Assembly: GCA_902795555.1 (NCBI GenBank)
Contig: CADBLV010000392.1
Span: forward strand, 1 to 12,789
Reading direction: 5' to 3'
Length of the DNA: 12,789 nt
Source of the DNA: an uncultured Eubacteriales bacterium
GTDB taxonomy: Bacteria > Bacillota_A > Clostridia > Christensenellales > Aristaeellaceae
Positions 6,928 through 12,789 of this stretch are shown piece by piece (positions within the stretch are counted from its first letter, which is position 1; every line of letters starts with the position of its first letter). The position numbers were made by a program, and so were the translations under genes. Under the pieces are notes generated by a model. It ran no database searches. It saw only the letters and a list, made by a program, of their open reading frames with translations, and was not told where the DNA came from.

Positions 6928-9048
6928 ATGGCGCGGAAGAAGCTGAGCTTTACATCGCGATATGTGTTTTCCTTCGGCCTTCTGATGCTGCTGGCCAATA
7001 CCCTGATCGGGATTGTGATTCTGGTTCAGTCCACTTCTTCCTTCAAATCGCTGATCAACAATAACATGCTGGACGTGGTGAAATCGGCCGCGGGGCTTCT
7101 GGACGGGGATGCCCTGGGAGCCCTGACCGAAGCGGACGTGGACGGGCCGGTTTTCCGGGACATTGAAGACCGACTGTCCGTGTTCCAGCATCATGTGGAT
7201 ATTCAGTTCATCTACGCGGTGAAACAGGTGGGGGAGAATCAGTTTGTCTTTACTGTGGATCCGGATCCTGTGGATCCCGGCGTCTTCGGGGAGGAGATTG
7301 TGGTTACGGAAGCCCTGGTGAAGGCCGGAAACGGAGAGGCGGCCGTGGACAGCGTTACCATGGAGGACCGCTGGGGAAATTTCTACAGCGCATATTGCCC
7401 CGTCTTTGATTCGGCGGGGAAGGTGGCCGGGATTGTGGGAATTGACTTTGACGCTGGCTGGTACGAGGCGACGCTTCGGCGGCACACGATTTCCATTGCC
7501 GTGATCACCTGCCTGTCCGTGCTGATCGGCGGCTCGCTGGTTTTTGGCATTACGCATAATGTCCGGAAGCGCTTCCGCATCCTGGAAACGCAGCTGTCCG
7601 CCCTGTCGGACGGGATGGATCAGCTGATTGCAGAGACAGGCGGGGCCGCTTTCCTCACAAACAAAAAAACCGACGGGAACGCTCCGGATCCCCGGGCCGC
7701 GGAGGGGACGGATGATGAAATCGAAAAGCTGTCCATGAAGATTCAGTCCATGCAGAAGGATCTGAATGTCTATGAACGGTTGCAGAAGGATCAGTATTAT
7801 ACCGACGCGGTCACCGGTCTTCCCAATATCAATTTCGTCCGGCAGTTTGCCGACGAGCGGGTGAACCTGCTGCGGGCATCCCACGCGGAGCCTGCCGTGG
7901 TTTATTTCGATATCCGCGATATGGTCTCCTATAACACGGAATACGGGTATTCCAGAGGGGACGAGCTGCTGCGGCTGACCGCGAAAACGATTCGCGAAGC
8001 CTTCCCGGATGCCATGACGTGCCGCGGTGAAGGGGATCATTTCATCGTGATCAGGGGCTTTGAGGACGCCGTGGAGGAAAAGGCGAAGCAGATCAACGAA
8101 ACGGTCCGGAAGGAAGCATACGGCCATTCGACGGGCATCCAGTGCGCCGTGGTTCAGATCGCGGACGGGATGACGGCGGCGGAAGCGCTGCAGCGGGCCC
8201 GAAGCGTTCTGAAAAGGATCGGGGATAACCTGAACGTGGTCTGCCGTTTCTATTCGGAAGAGGAAGACAGCGAATATCAGATGAACCAGATGATCGTGCA
8301 GAGCTTTGACGAAGCCATGCGACTCGGCCGGATCAAGGTGTATTATCAGCGAATCGTGGAAACCGGCAGCCAGCAGGTGGCCCGCATGGAGGCGCTGGCC
8401 CGCTGGGTGGATCCGGAAAGAGGCTTTATCTCCCCCGGGCAGTTTATTCCCGTCCTTTCCCGGTATCATCTGCTGCACAAGCTGGATCTGTATATGGTGG
8501 AACAGATCTGCCGGGAGTATCCCCTTCGGGAGAAGGGTGGCCTGGCAGGGATTCCGGTCTCCATCAATTTCTCCGCCCGGGATTTTGATTATACCAACGT
8601 CGCAGAGGCCCTGAACCGGACGCTGGAGCGCTACGGCGTGCCCCGGAGCGCCGTGATCGTGGAGATTACGGAACAGGATCTCGCCCAGGCCACAGACGCC
8701 TTCATCGGGCAGATGCGCCGGATTCACGAAAACGGATATCGGCTGTGGCTGGATGATTTCGGGTCGGGATATTCCTCCCTGAGCGCGCTGGGGCAGTATC
8801 ATATCGACCGGATCAAATTCGACATGGAGCTGATCCGGCATCTGGACGACCATAACGGTGTCAACCGGATTATTATGGAATCCGTTACGGCCATGTGCCG
8901 CCGCATGGGGGTGCACACCCTGGCCGAGGGCGTGGAAAACGAGGAACAGGTTCAGTTCCTGCGGGAGATCGGCTGCGAAATGATTCAGGGATTCTACTTC
9001 TTCCGGCCGGAGCCGCTGGAGAAGATCGTAAACGGCGCGGGGGAATAA
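6928..9048 (+). CDS. Membrane Cache-like sensor, degenerate GGDEF-EAL cyclic di-GMP phosphodiesterase
   Basis: This 706-residue inner-membrane regulator is predicted to hydrolyse cyclic di-GMP. The ATG at 6928 has GGGAGG 8 bases upstream, so it is preferred over the GTG at 6919. The order is TM1 (about 11-34), an extracytoplasmic Cache/PDC-like sensor (about 35-185, with RWGNFYSAYCPV and GKVAGIVGIDFD), TM2 (about 187-208), a HAMP/linker helix (about 210-290), a GGDEF domain (about 291-440) and an EAL domain (about 450-700). The GGDEF signature is replaced by RGEGDHF (366-372), so cyclase activity is unlikely, although GTP binding or allosteric control remains possible. In the EAL domain the catalytic set is complete: EAL (488-490), the Asn of SINFS, the Glu of VEITE, the DDFGSGYSS loop, the Lys of DRIKFD, the Glu of AEGVE and the Gln of QGFYF. 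It has its own promoter and terminator, divergent from the LysM peptide gene. Confidence 0.9.
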   Translation: MARKKLSFTSRYVFSFGLLMLLANTLIGIVILVQSTSSFKSLINNNMLDVVKSAAGLLDGDALGALTEADVDGPVFRDIEDRLSVFQHHVDIQFIYAVKQVGENQFVFTVDPDPVDPGVFGEEIVVTEALVKAGNGEAAVDSVTMEDRWGNFYSAYCPVFDSAGKVAGIVGIDFDAGWYEATLRRHTISIAVITCLSVLIGGSLVFGITHNVRKRFRILETQLSALSDGMDQLIAETGGAAFLTNKKTDGNAPDPRAAEGTDDEIEKLSMKIQSMQKDLNVYERLQKDQYYTDAVTGLPNINFVRQFADERVNLLRASHAEPAVVYFDIRDMVSYNTEYGYSRGDELLRLTAKTIREAFPDAMTCRGEGDHFIVIRGFEDAVEEKAKQINETVRKEAYGHSTGIQCAVVQIADGMTAAEALQRARSVLKRIGDNLNVVCRFYSEEEDSEYQMNQMIVQSFDEAMRLGRIKVYYQRIVETGSQQVARMEALARWVDPERGFISPGQFIPVLSRYHLLHKLDLYMVEQICREYPLREKGGLAGIPVSINFSARDFDYTNVAEALNRTLERYGVPRSAVIVEITEQDLAQATDAFIGQMRRIHENGYRLWLDDFGSGYSSLSALGQYHIDRIKFDMELIRHLDDHNGVNRIIMESVTAMCRRMGVHTLAEGVENEEQVQFLREIGCEMIQGFYFFRPEPLEKIVNGAGE

Positions 9049-9063
9049 TACCCCCGCGTTTTT
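9036..9063 (+). terminator. Rho-independent terminator of the EAL gene
   Basis: An 8-bp all-GC stem (9036-9043 with 9051-9058) closes a 7-base loop that contains the TAA stop codon, followed by TTTTT (9059-9063). The terminator therefore overlaps the last codons of the gene. Confidence 0.9.
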
Positions 9064-9102
9064 CAGTTCAGGCACATCAAGAAAAAATGTTCCGAAACCC
9101 TC

Positions 9103-9131
9103 TTGACAGAACCTGAGTTCCGCTGTATGAT
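9103..9131 (+). promoter_or_regulatory. SOS promoter of the Y-family polymerase operon
   Basis: A perfect -35 TTGACA (9103-9108) and -10 TATGAT (9126-9131) are separated by 17 bases. The transcript would start near 9138, within the second SOS box, leaving a leader of about 115 bases that contains the TTCCGG repeats. Confidence 0.85.
9109..9120. promoter_or_regulatory. LexA/DinR (SOS) box 1
   Basis: The sequence GAAC-CTGA-GTTC is an exact match to the Bacillus-type SOS box GAAC-N4-GTTC. It lies in the spacer between -35 and -10, where bound LexA would block RNA polymerase. The downstream polymerase gene is of a class known to be SOS-induced. Confidence 0.85.
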
Positions 9132-9137
9132 TGAAAT

Positions 9138-9149
9138 GAACCTGGGTTC
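9138..9149. promoter_or_regulatory. LexA/DinR (SOS) box 2
   Basis: The sequence GAAC-CTGG-GTTC is a second exact GAAC-N4-GTTC match, 29 bp downstream of the first and covering the predicted transcription start. Two boxes suggest tight or cooperative repression. Confidence 0.8.
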
Positions 9150-9194
9150 CGGATGTATATTTCCGGAAAAAACTTTCCGGACACAGAATTCCGG
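9147..9194. repeat. Four TTCCGG hexamers at exact 14-bp spacing
   Basis: TTCCGG starts at 9147, 9161, 9175 and 9189, each 14 bp apart; copies 2 and 4 extend to the palindrome TTCCGGAA. The bases between copies differ. The array begins inside the second SOS box and ends 60 bp before the polymerase start codon, so it lies in the predicted 5' untranslated leader. Confidence 0.85.
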
Positions 9195-9253
9195 AAACCG
9201 TGATCGCTGCCATGGGATGCGGGGATGCGGGGATGACGAAAGGGGGGAGGAGC

Positions 9254-10648
9254 ATGGGCGCTTTTATCGCCATTGACATGAAAAGCTTTTACGCCTCTGT
9301 GGAATGTGTCAGCCGCGGGCTGGATCCGCTGAAGGCCGATTTGCTGGTGGCGGATGAAAGACGGACGGACAAGACGATCTGCCTGGCCGTGTCTCCCGCG
9401 CTGAAGGCGAAGGGTGTTCCGGGCCGGCCCAGGCTGTTCGAGGCCAGACGGGCGATTTCCGACTGGGAGGCCAGGAATCGCCGGAAGCTGAGCTGGGTGA
9501 TCGCGCCGCCCCGGATGGCGGAATACGAGCGGGTTTCGGCTCAGATTTATTCCGTCATTCTGAAATATGTCGCGCCGGAAGATGCTCATATTTACAGCAT
9601 CGACGAATCCTTCATCGACTGCGAGCCTTATCTGCATCTGTATCGGGCGGAGGCGGAAAAGCAGCATCAGGAGCCGGCGCGCCTGATGGCCATGGAGATT
9701 GTGCGGGATATTCTGAAGACCACCGGGATCACCGCCACCGTCGGGATCGGGACGAATCTGTATCTGGCCAAGGTATGCATGGACACGGTGGCGAAGAAGA
9801 TGCCGGCGGACAGGGACGGCGTCAGAATCGCGGAGCTGAATGAGAAGAGCTACTGCTATCTCCTGTGGGATCACCGGCCCCTGACGGATTTCTGGATGAT
9901 CGGGCCGGGAAAGGCCCGGCGGCTGGAGAAGGCGATGCTTTTCACCATGGGGGACGTCGCCCGGAAGAGCCAGTATGACGAGGAATGGTTTTACAAAGAG
10001 TTTGGGATCGACGGCGAGATTCTGATCGATCACGCCTGGGGGCGTGAGCCCGTGACCATGCGGGATATCAAAACGTATCATACGGACAGCCACTCCCTGT
10101 CCAATGGGCAGGTGCTTCCGCGGCCCTATGAATATGAAGAGGCCAGGATTGTGTTTTCCGAGATGATCGACGTGCTGTGCGCGGAGATGTTTCAGAAACA
10201 GGTGCTTTCATCCACATTCACCTGGTGGGCTTCCTACGACTGGAAAAGCCTGGAGGTGAATCCCCTGTACGCGGGGCCGGTATGCATGGATTTCTATGGG
10301 CGGCTCCATCCGCGGCATCATAACGGGACGGTGAGAACGCGGGAGCAGACCAACAGCCCAGAAACGGTTCGGGAGGCCATGCTGTCCTCCTTCGATCGGA
10401 ACACGAATCATCAGCTGCTGTTTCGCAGGCTGGGGGTTTGCGCGAATCAGGTGACGGCGGACGACGGAGTTTATCAGATCGATTTGTTCACGGATTATGA
10501 CGCCCTGGAGCGGGAGCGAAAGATCCGCAGCGCCATGGCGGAGGTGCATCTGAAGTATGGCGCCAACGCCCTTTTCACCGCGAAAAATCTGCAGGAAGGC
10601 GCCACCAGTCTGGAACGGAATACGCAGATCGGGGGACACAGGGCGTAG
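9254..10648 (+). CDS. Y-family (UvrX/YqjW-like) error-prone DNA polymerase
   Basis: This 464-residue translesion DNA polymerase is of the UmuC/DinB superfamily, closest by eye to the Bacillus UvrX/YqjW group. The family N-terminus (IAIDMKSFYASVEC, 5-18) fixes the start at the ATG at 9254, preceded by a G-rich Shine-Dalgarno run; the GTG at 9200 would add residues foreign to the family. Catalytic acids are Asp8 and the Asp117-Glu118 pair of YSIDESF. A stretch typical of this group, DERRTDKTICLAVSPALKAKG, lies at about 34-54. A helix-hairpin-helix-like region with MIGPGKARRLEKAM is near 217-230, followed by the little-finger domain. Such polymerases replicate past DNA lesions and raise mutation rates. 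The two SOS boxes upstream show LexA-type control, and the YolD-like gene follows 54 bases downstream in the same operon. Confidence 0.92.
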   Translation: MGAFIAIDMKSFYASVECVSRGLDPLKADLLVADERRTDKTICLAVSPALKAKGVPGRPRLFEARRAISDWEARNRRKLSWVIAPPRMAEYERVSAQIYSVILKYVAPEDAHIYSIDESFIDCEPYLHLYRAEAEKQHQEPARLMAMEIVRDILKTTGITATVGIGTNLYLAKVCMDTVAKKMPADRDGVRIAELNEKSYCYLLWDHRPLTDFWMIGPGKARRLEKAMLFTMGDVARKSQYDEEWFYKEFGIDGEILIDHAWGREPVTMRDIKTYHTDSHSLSNGQVLPRPYEYEEARIVFSEMIDVLCAEMFQKQVLSSTFTWWASYDWKSLEVNPLYAGPVCMDFYGRLHPRHHNGTVRTREQTNSPETVREAMLSSFDRNTNHQLLFRRLGVCANQVTADDGVYQIDLFTDYDALERERKIRSAMAEVHLKYGANALFTAKNLQEGATSLERNTQIGGHRA

Positions 10649-10702
10649 GGAAGCACGGAAGGAAGAAAGACAGGGCGCTGGAGACGCGCGGGAGGAAGAA
10701 AG

Positions 10703-11221
10703 ATGATCGGTGAAATGGTGATGCCCGATGGCTTTGGGTATGCGGATGTGCTTCGGGGAGGACCGCCGACGCACGGGGCATCCGACCCTTTCCGGCTGCG
10801 ACATCCCGCCATGGAAAAAGGGCGCCGGGCGAAGATTTTCGCGCCCTTTGACGCCCTGACGGGATTTGATGAGCGGATTTCCGCCCAGGAGACGGAATAT
10901 GAATTCAGACAGGAACTGAGCGAGGAACGGGAGGAGGAGCTGGAAAGGCGGATGTGCATCCTGCACCGGCTGACCCTGAACGGCAGGCTGGCGCGGGAGA
11001 ACGCCGTGCCGGTGACCGTCACCTGGTTCCTTCCCTGTCAGGATCGGAATCATCCCGCCTTCGGCCAGCGGGGGAAGTATGTGACGCGCTCCGGGGTTTG
11101 CGGGGGCATTCGCGAAGGCCGGATGCTGGTGGACGGCGTTAAAATCCCGCTGCGGGACATCTCCGACATCACCACCTCCCGAACGGAAGACGGCCGGAAT
11201 CTTTTCGAGCCCTGGGAATGA
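10703..11221 (+). CDS. YolD-like protein, partner of the Y-family polymerase
   Basis: This 172-residue cytoplasmic protein has an ATG preceded by GGAGG at a 7-base spacing. Residues 42-59 (RAKIFAPFDALTGFDERI) match the conserved N-terminal signature of clostridial YolD-like proteins. A charged, possibly coiled helix (about 61-86) is followed by a small beta-rich domain (about 100-158) ending in VDGVKIPLRDISDI, like the YolD barrel. In Bacillus, yolD-uvrX and yqjX-yqjW show the same pairing, and YolD-type proteins have been likened to UmuD. Here the order is reversed, with the polymerase first. The likely role is to help or restrain the polymerase during the SOS response; that is inferred from context. 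At 172 residues it is longer than Bacillus YolD (about 110). No clear terminator is seen in the 68 bases before the convergent esterase gene. Confidence 0.75.
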   Translation: MIGEMVMPDGFGYADVLRGGPPTHGASDPFRLRHPAMEKGRRAKIFAPFDALTGFDERISAQETEYEFRQELSEEREEELERRMCILHRLTLNGRLARENAVPVTVTWFLPCQDRNHPAFGQRGKYVTRSGVCGGIREGRMLVDGVKIPLRDISDITTSRTEDGRNLFEPWE

Positions 11222-11289
11222 GCCGCGGAGGCGGCGGGTTGGGCACATGTGAATCGTCAAAGTTATTGAGCTCCGGGCGTGAGCAGCGG

Positions 11290-12123
11290 TCAGCTGATGA
11301 TGGCTGTTTGCTCCGCGGATTCGCGGCCCTCCAGGAACCAGTCCAGCACGTCTGGAATCTCCCGATCCCAGAAGTTCCAGTCATGAATGCCGGGGCTTTC
11401 CCGATAGATCAGGTCCGCTTTTTCGGCCAGAAGGCGATCCCGGACGCTCAGGTTCAGCTGATAGAGGAAATCCTCCGTGCCGCAGGCCTGATACAGTTTG
11501 GGAACACAGCCCTTTTCCACGCAGGCGTGATACTGGGCAAAGAGATCGCTGTGGCTGCCGGCGATGGCGTCCGGGTTGCCGAAAATGGCAGTCCAGTTGA
11601 AGGGCCCGGACTGGGGATTGTCCTTCATGCCCTGATACAGGGTGACCAGATCCAGCGCGCCGGACAGGCTGGCTGCCTTGCTGTAGCGTTCCGGGGCGGC
11701 CAGCGCCAGATGCCAGGCCCCGTATCCGCCCATGGACAGGCCGCCGATAAAGGTGTCCTCCCGGCGGGACGAGACGGGGAACAGGGCGCAGATATAGGCG
11801 GGAAGCTCCCGGGTGAAGAAGGTTTCATAGGCAGGGCCGAAAGCCATGTCCTGATAGAAGCTGTTGCCGGCGGAACAGGTGACCACCGCGATGCGGCGGT
11901 TCTGGGCATAGCGATCCACGTTGGAATAGCGGATCCAGGAGTCATAATCGCCGAACATGCCGTGCAGCAGGTAGGCGACGGGCAGCCCCCTGTCGTATCC
12001 GTAATCCCGGGACAGGGAATCATAGGAGACGGGTTCACCGCTGGAGGGCGTGGGAAGGCAGACGTTGAAAACGATGTTGCTGCCCAGCGCGTGGCTGAAC
12101 AGGTGGCAGGTGAGAAAAGCCAT
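11290..12123 (-). CDS. Alpha/beta-hydrolase esterase (tributyrin/feruloyl esterase family)
   Basis: This 277-residue cytoplasmic serine esterase is of the putative-esterase/EstA family. No signal peptide is visible. The ATG at 12123 has GGAGG 8 bases upstream and gives the family N-terminus; the frame upstream to 12174 runs through the terminator hairpin and is rejected. It shows an oxyanion-type LLHGMFGD (52-59), the nucleophile Ser130 in GLSMGGYGAWH, Asp218 in ACGTEDFLY and His247 in GIHDWNFW, a complete catalytic triad. Relatives cleave short-chain acyl esters or remove acetyl or feruloyl groups from plant-polysaccharide fragments. It lies downstream of a sugar ABC permease on the same strand, which supports action on imported esterified oligosaccharides. 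A strong terminator lies just upstream with no promoter between, so it may be expressed by read-through. The precise substrate is unknown. Confidence 0.88.
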   Translation of the reverse strand: MAFLTCHLFSHALGSNIVFNVCLPTPSSGEPVSYDSLSRDYGYDRGLPVAYLLHGMFGDYDSWIRYSNVDRYAQNRRIAVVTCSAGNSFYQDMAFGPAYETFFTRELPAYICALFPVSSRREDTFIGGLSMGGYGAWHLALAAPERYSKAASLSGALDLVTLYQGMKDNPQSGPFNWTAIFGNPDAIAGSHSDLFAQYHACVEKGCVPKLYQACGTEDFLYQLNLSVRDRLLAEKADLIYRESPGIHDWNFWDREIPDVLDWFLEGRESAEQTAIIS

Positions 12124-12141
12124 GGGGAAGACCTCCTTTTT

Positions 12142-12177
12142 AAAAAACAGGCGCCGGGGGAAAACCCCCGGCACCTG
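12142..12177 (-). terminator. Strong terminator between permease and esterase genes
   Basis: On the minus strand a 13-bp GC-rich stem (12177-12165 with 12160-12148, one G-U wobble) closes a TTTT loop and is followed by six T (12147-12142). It starts 10 bases after the permease stop and ends about 6 bases before the esterase ribosome binding site, so it likely limits esterase expression. Confidence 0.9.
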
Positions 12178-12187
12178 TCCGGATCGT

Positions 12188-12789
12188 TTATCCTTTGATT
12201 CCGGTGGTGGCGATCCCTTCCACCAGGGACTTCTGGAAAATCAGGAAGATGATGGTGGCAGGGATGATGGACAGCGTGGACATGGCCAGGGTAGACCCGA
12301 TATCCGACCCGGAGGACGGATCGCTGAACAGCTGCAGGGCCAGGGACACCGGGCGCATGTTGGCGCGGTTGACATACAGGAGGGCGGAGAGATAATCATC
12401 CCAGCGCCAGATGAAGGAGAAGATGGCGGAGGTGACCAGGGCGGGCACGATCAGCGGCAGAATAATCCGGAAATACGTGCCGTAGTAGGAACATCCGTCG
12501 ATCTTCGCGGATTCATCCAGGTCCTTGGGGATGCCGCCGATGAAGTTCATGATCAGGTACACAAAGAAGCCCTGAATCGCGAAGAAATAGGGGAGAATCA
12601 TGGGATAATAGGTGCCGACCCAGTTCAGATGGCGATACCACATGAACTGCGGAATCATCAGGATCTGGGCGGGCAGCATCATCGTGGACAGCACCAGCGT
12701 GAAGATGAGCTTCTTTCCCCGGAAATGCAGCCGCTGCAGGGCATAGGCCACAAAGGAGGAAGAGATCAGGGTGCCGAAGGTGGCTGTGA
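12188..12789 (-). CDS. Sugar ABC transporter permease (CUT1, MalG-type), partial
   Basis: The frame runs off the right window edge, so the N-terminus is missing; the GTG at 12751 is internal. About 200 C-terminal residues are visible, with several hydrophobic membrane segments and the EAA loop typical of binding-protein-dependent permeases (IPKDLDESAKIDGCSYYGTYFRIILP), which docks the ATPase subunit. AYALQRLHFRGKK and the C-terminal IFLIFQKSLVEGIATTGIKG are characteristic of the MalG/CUT1 carbohydrate uptake family. The protein would pair with a MalF-type permease and a solute-binding protein expected just outside the window at right, and import oligosaccharides or glycerol-phosphate-type substrates. 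The substrate cannot be read from the permease. The downstream terminator separates it from the esterase gene. Confidence 0.9.
   Translation of the reverse strand, partial: TATFGTLISSSFVAYALQRLHFRGKKLIFTLVLSTMMLPAQILMIPQFMWYRHLNWVGTYYPMILPYFFAIQGFFVYLIMNFIGGIPKDLDESAKIDGCSYYGTYFRIILPLIVPALVTSAIFSFIWRWDDYLSALLYVNRANMRPVSLALQLFSDPSSGSDIGSTLAMSTLSIIPATIIFLIFQKSLVEGIATTGIKG

Noticed and set aside
6690..6998. N-terminal extension of the LysM peptide frame up to 6998
   Set aside because: The strong AAAGGAGG precedes the ATG at 6689, the extension has no domain, and it overlaps the divergent promoter and the start of the EAL gene.
9147..9194. Possible CRISPR or iteron-origin interpretation of the TTCCGG repeats
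   Set aside because: The hexamers are far too short for CRISPR repeats, and there is no replication initiator gene or cas gene nearby.
6880..9279. Very long minus-strand open frame (799 codons) opposite the EAL gene
   Set aside because: Its His/Pro/Gly/Gln-rich composition is typical of antisense shadows. It crosses the EAL terminator and the SOS promoter, and the plus strand encodes an intact GGDEF-EAL protein.
9077..10093. Minus-strand open frame opposite the Y-family polymerase
   Set aside because: It is a shadow of the polymerase gene, with no start signal and low-complexity translation, and it would also cross the SOS control region.
11222..11289. Possible terminator between the convergent YolD-like and esterase genes
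   Set aside because: Only a 5-bp GCCGC/GCGGC stem is present and no T run follows, so it was not annotated.
11218..12198. Plus-strand open frame opposite the esterase, starting at the YolD stop (ATGA overlap)
   Set aside because: The overlap looked like translational coupling, but the protein has no domain sense and reads through the minus-strand esterase with its full catalytic triad.

Overview
The window reads as part of the chromosome of a moderately high-GC member of the Bacillota, most likely a gut- or rumen-type Clostridia. The basis is consensus sigma-A-type promoters (TTGACA-N17-TATNNT), strong GGAGG ribosome binding sites, a Firmicutes-type SOS box (GAAC-N4-GTTC), MucBP-like surface repeats, an M4 protease, and a UvrX/YqjW-like Y-family polymerase paired with a YolD-like protein. 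The exact genus cannot be read from this sequence. No tRNA, rRNA, CRISPR array, transposase or phage structural gene was seen.

Layout, left to right. (1) The 3' end of a surface protein with MucBP-like repeats (1-669, +) closes with a strong terminator. (2) A minus-strand AAA ATPase with a C-terminal PD-(D/E)xK-like nuclease domain (748-2124) is visibly more AT-rich than its neighbours. Its own near-consensus promoter is flanked by an array of three 15-bp units forming a 41-bp palindrome. (3) A minus-strand DUF362/ferredoxin protein (2272-3579) follows. (4) A secreted M4 (thermolysin-like) metalloprotease with a long C-terminal extension (3674-6295, -) has its own promoter and a strong hairpin terminator. 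(5) A 76-residue minus-strand peptide (6459-6689) joins a textbook double-glycine export leader to a LysM domain. (6) Divergently, a membrane Cache-like sensor with a degenerate GGDEF and an intact EAL domain (6928-9048, +) is predicted to degrade cyclic di-GMP. (7) An SOS-controlled operon follows (9254-11221, +), with a Y-family error-prone polymerase and a YolD-like partner. Its promoter carries two LexA/DinR boxes, and its leader carries four TTCCGG hexamers spaced exactly 14 bp apart. (8) On the minus strand, a CUT1-type sugar ABC permease (12188 to the window end, partial) is followed by a strong terminator and then a tributyrin/feruloyl-type esterase (11290-12123), with no room for a promoter between them.

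Likely working groups are few. The polymerase and YolD-like protein form a DNA-damage mutagenesis operon. The esterase and sugar permease probably belong to a carbohydrate-use operon with attenuated expression of the esterase. The surface protein, M4 protease, LysM peptide and EAL regulator all concern the cell envelope or the switch between surface-attached and free life, but they are separate transcription units and any joint role is inference. The best candidate for something little described is the double-glycine-leader LysM peptide. The repeat-bearing control regions upstream of the ATPase and of the polymerase come next.
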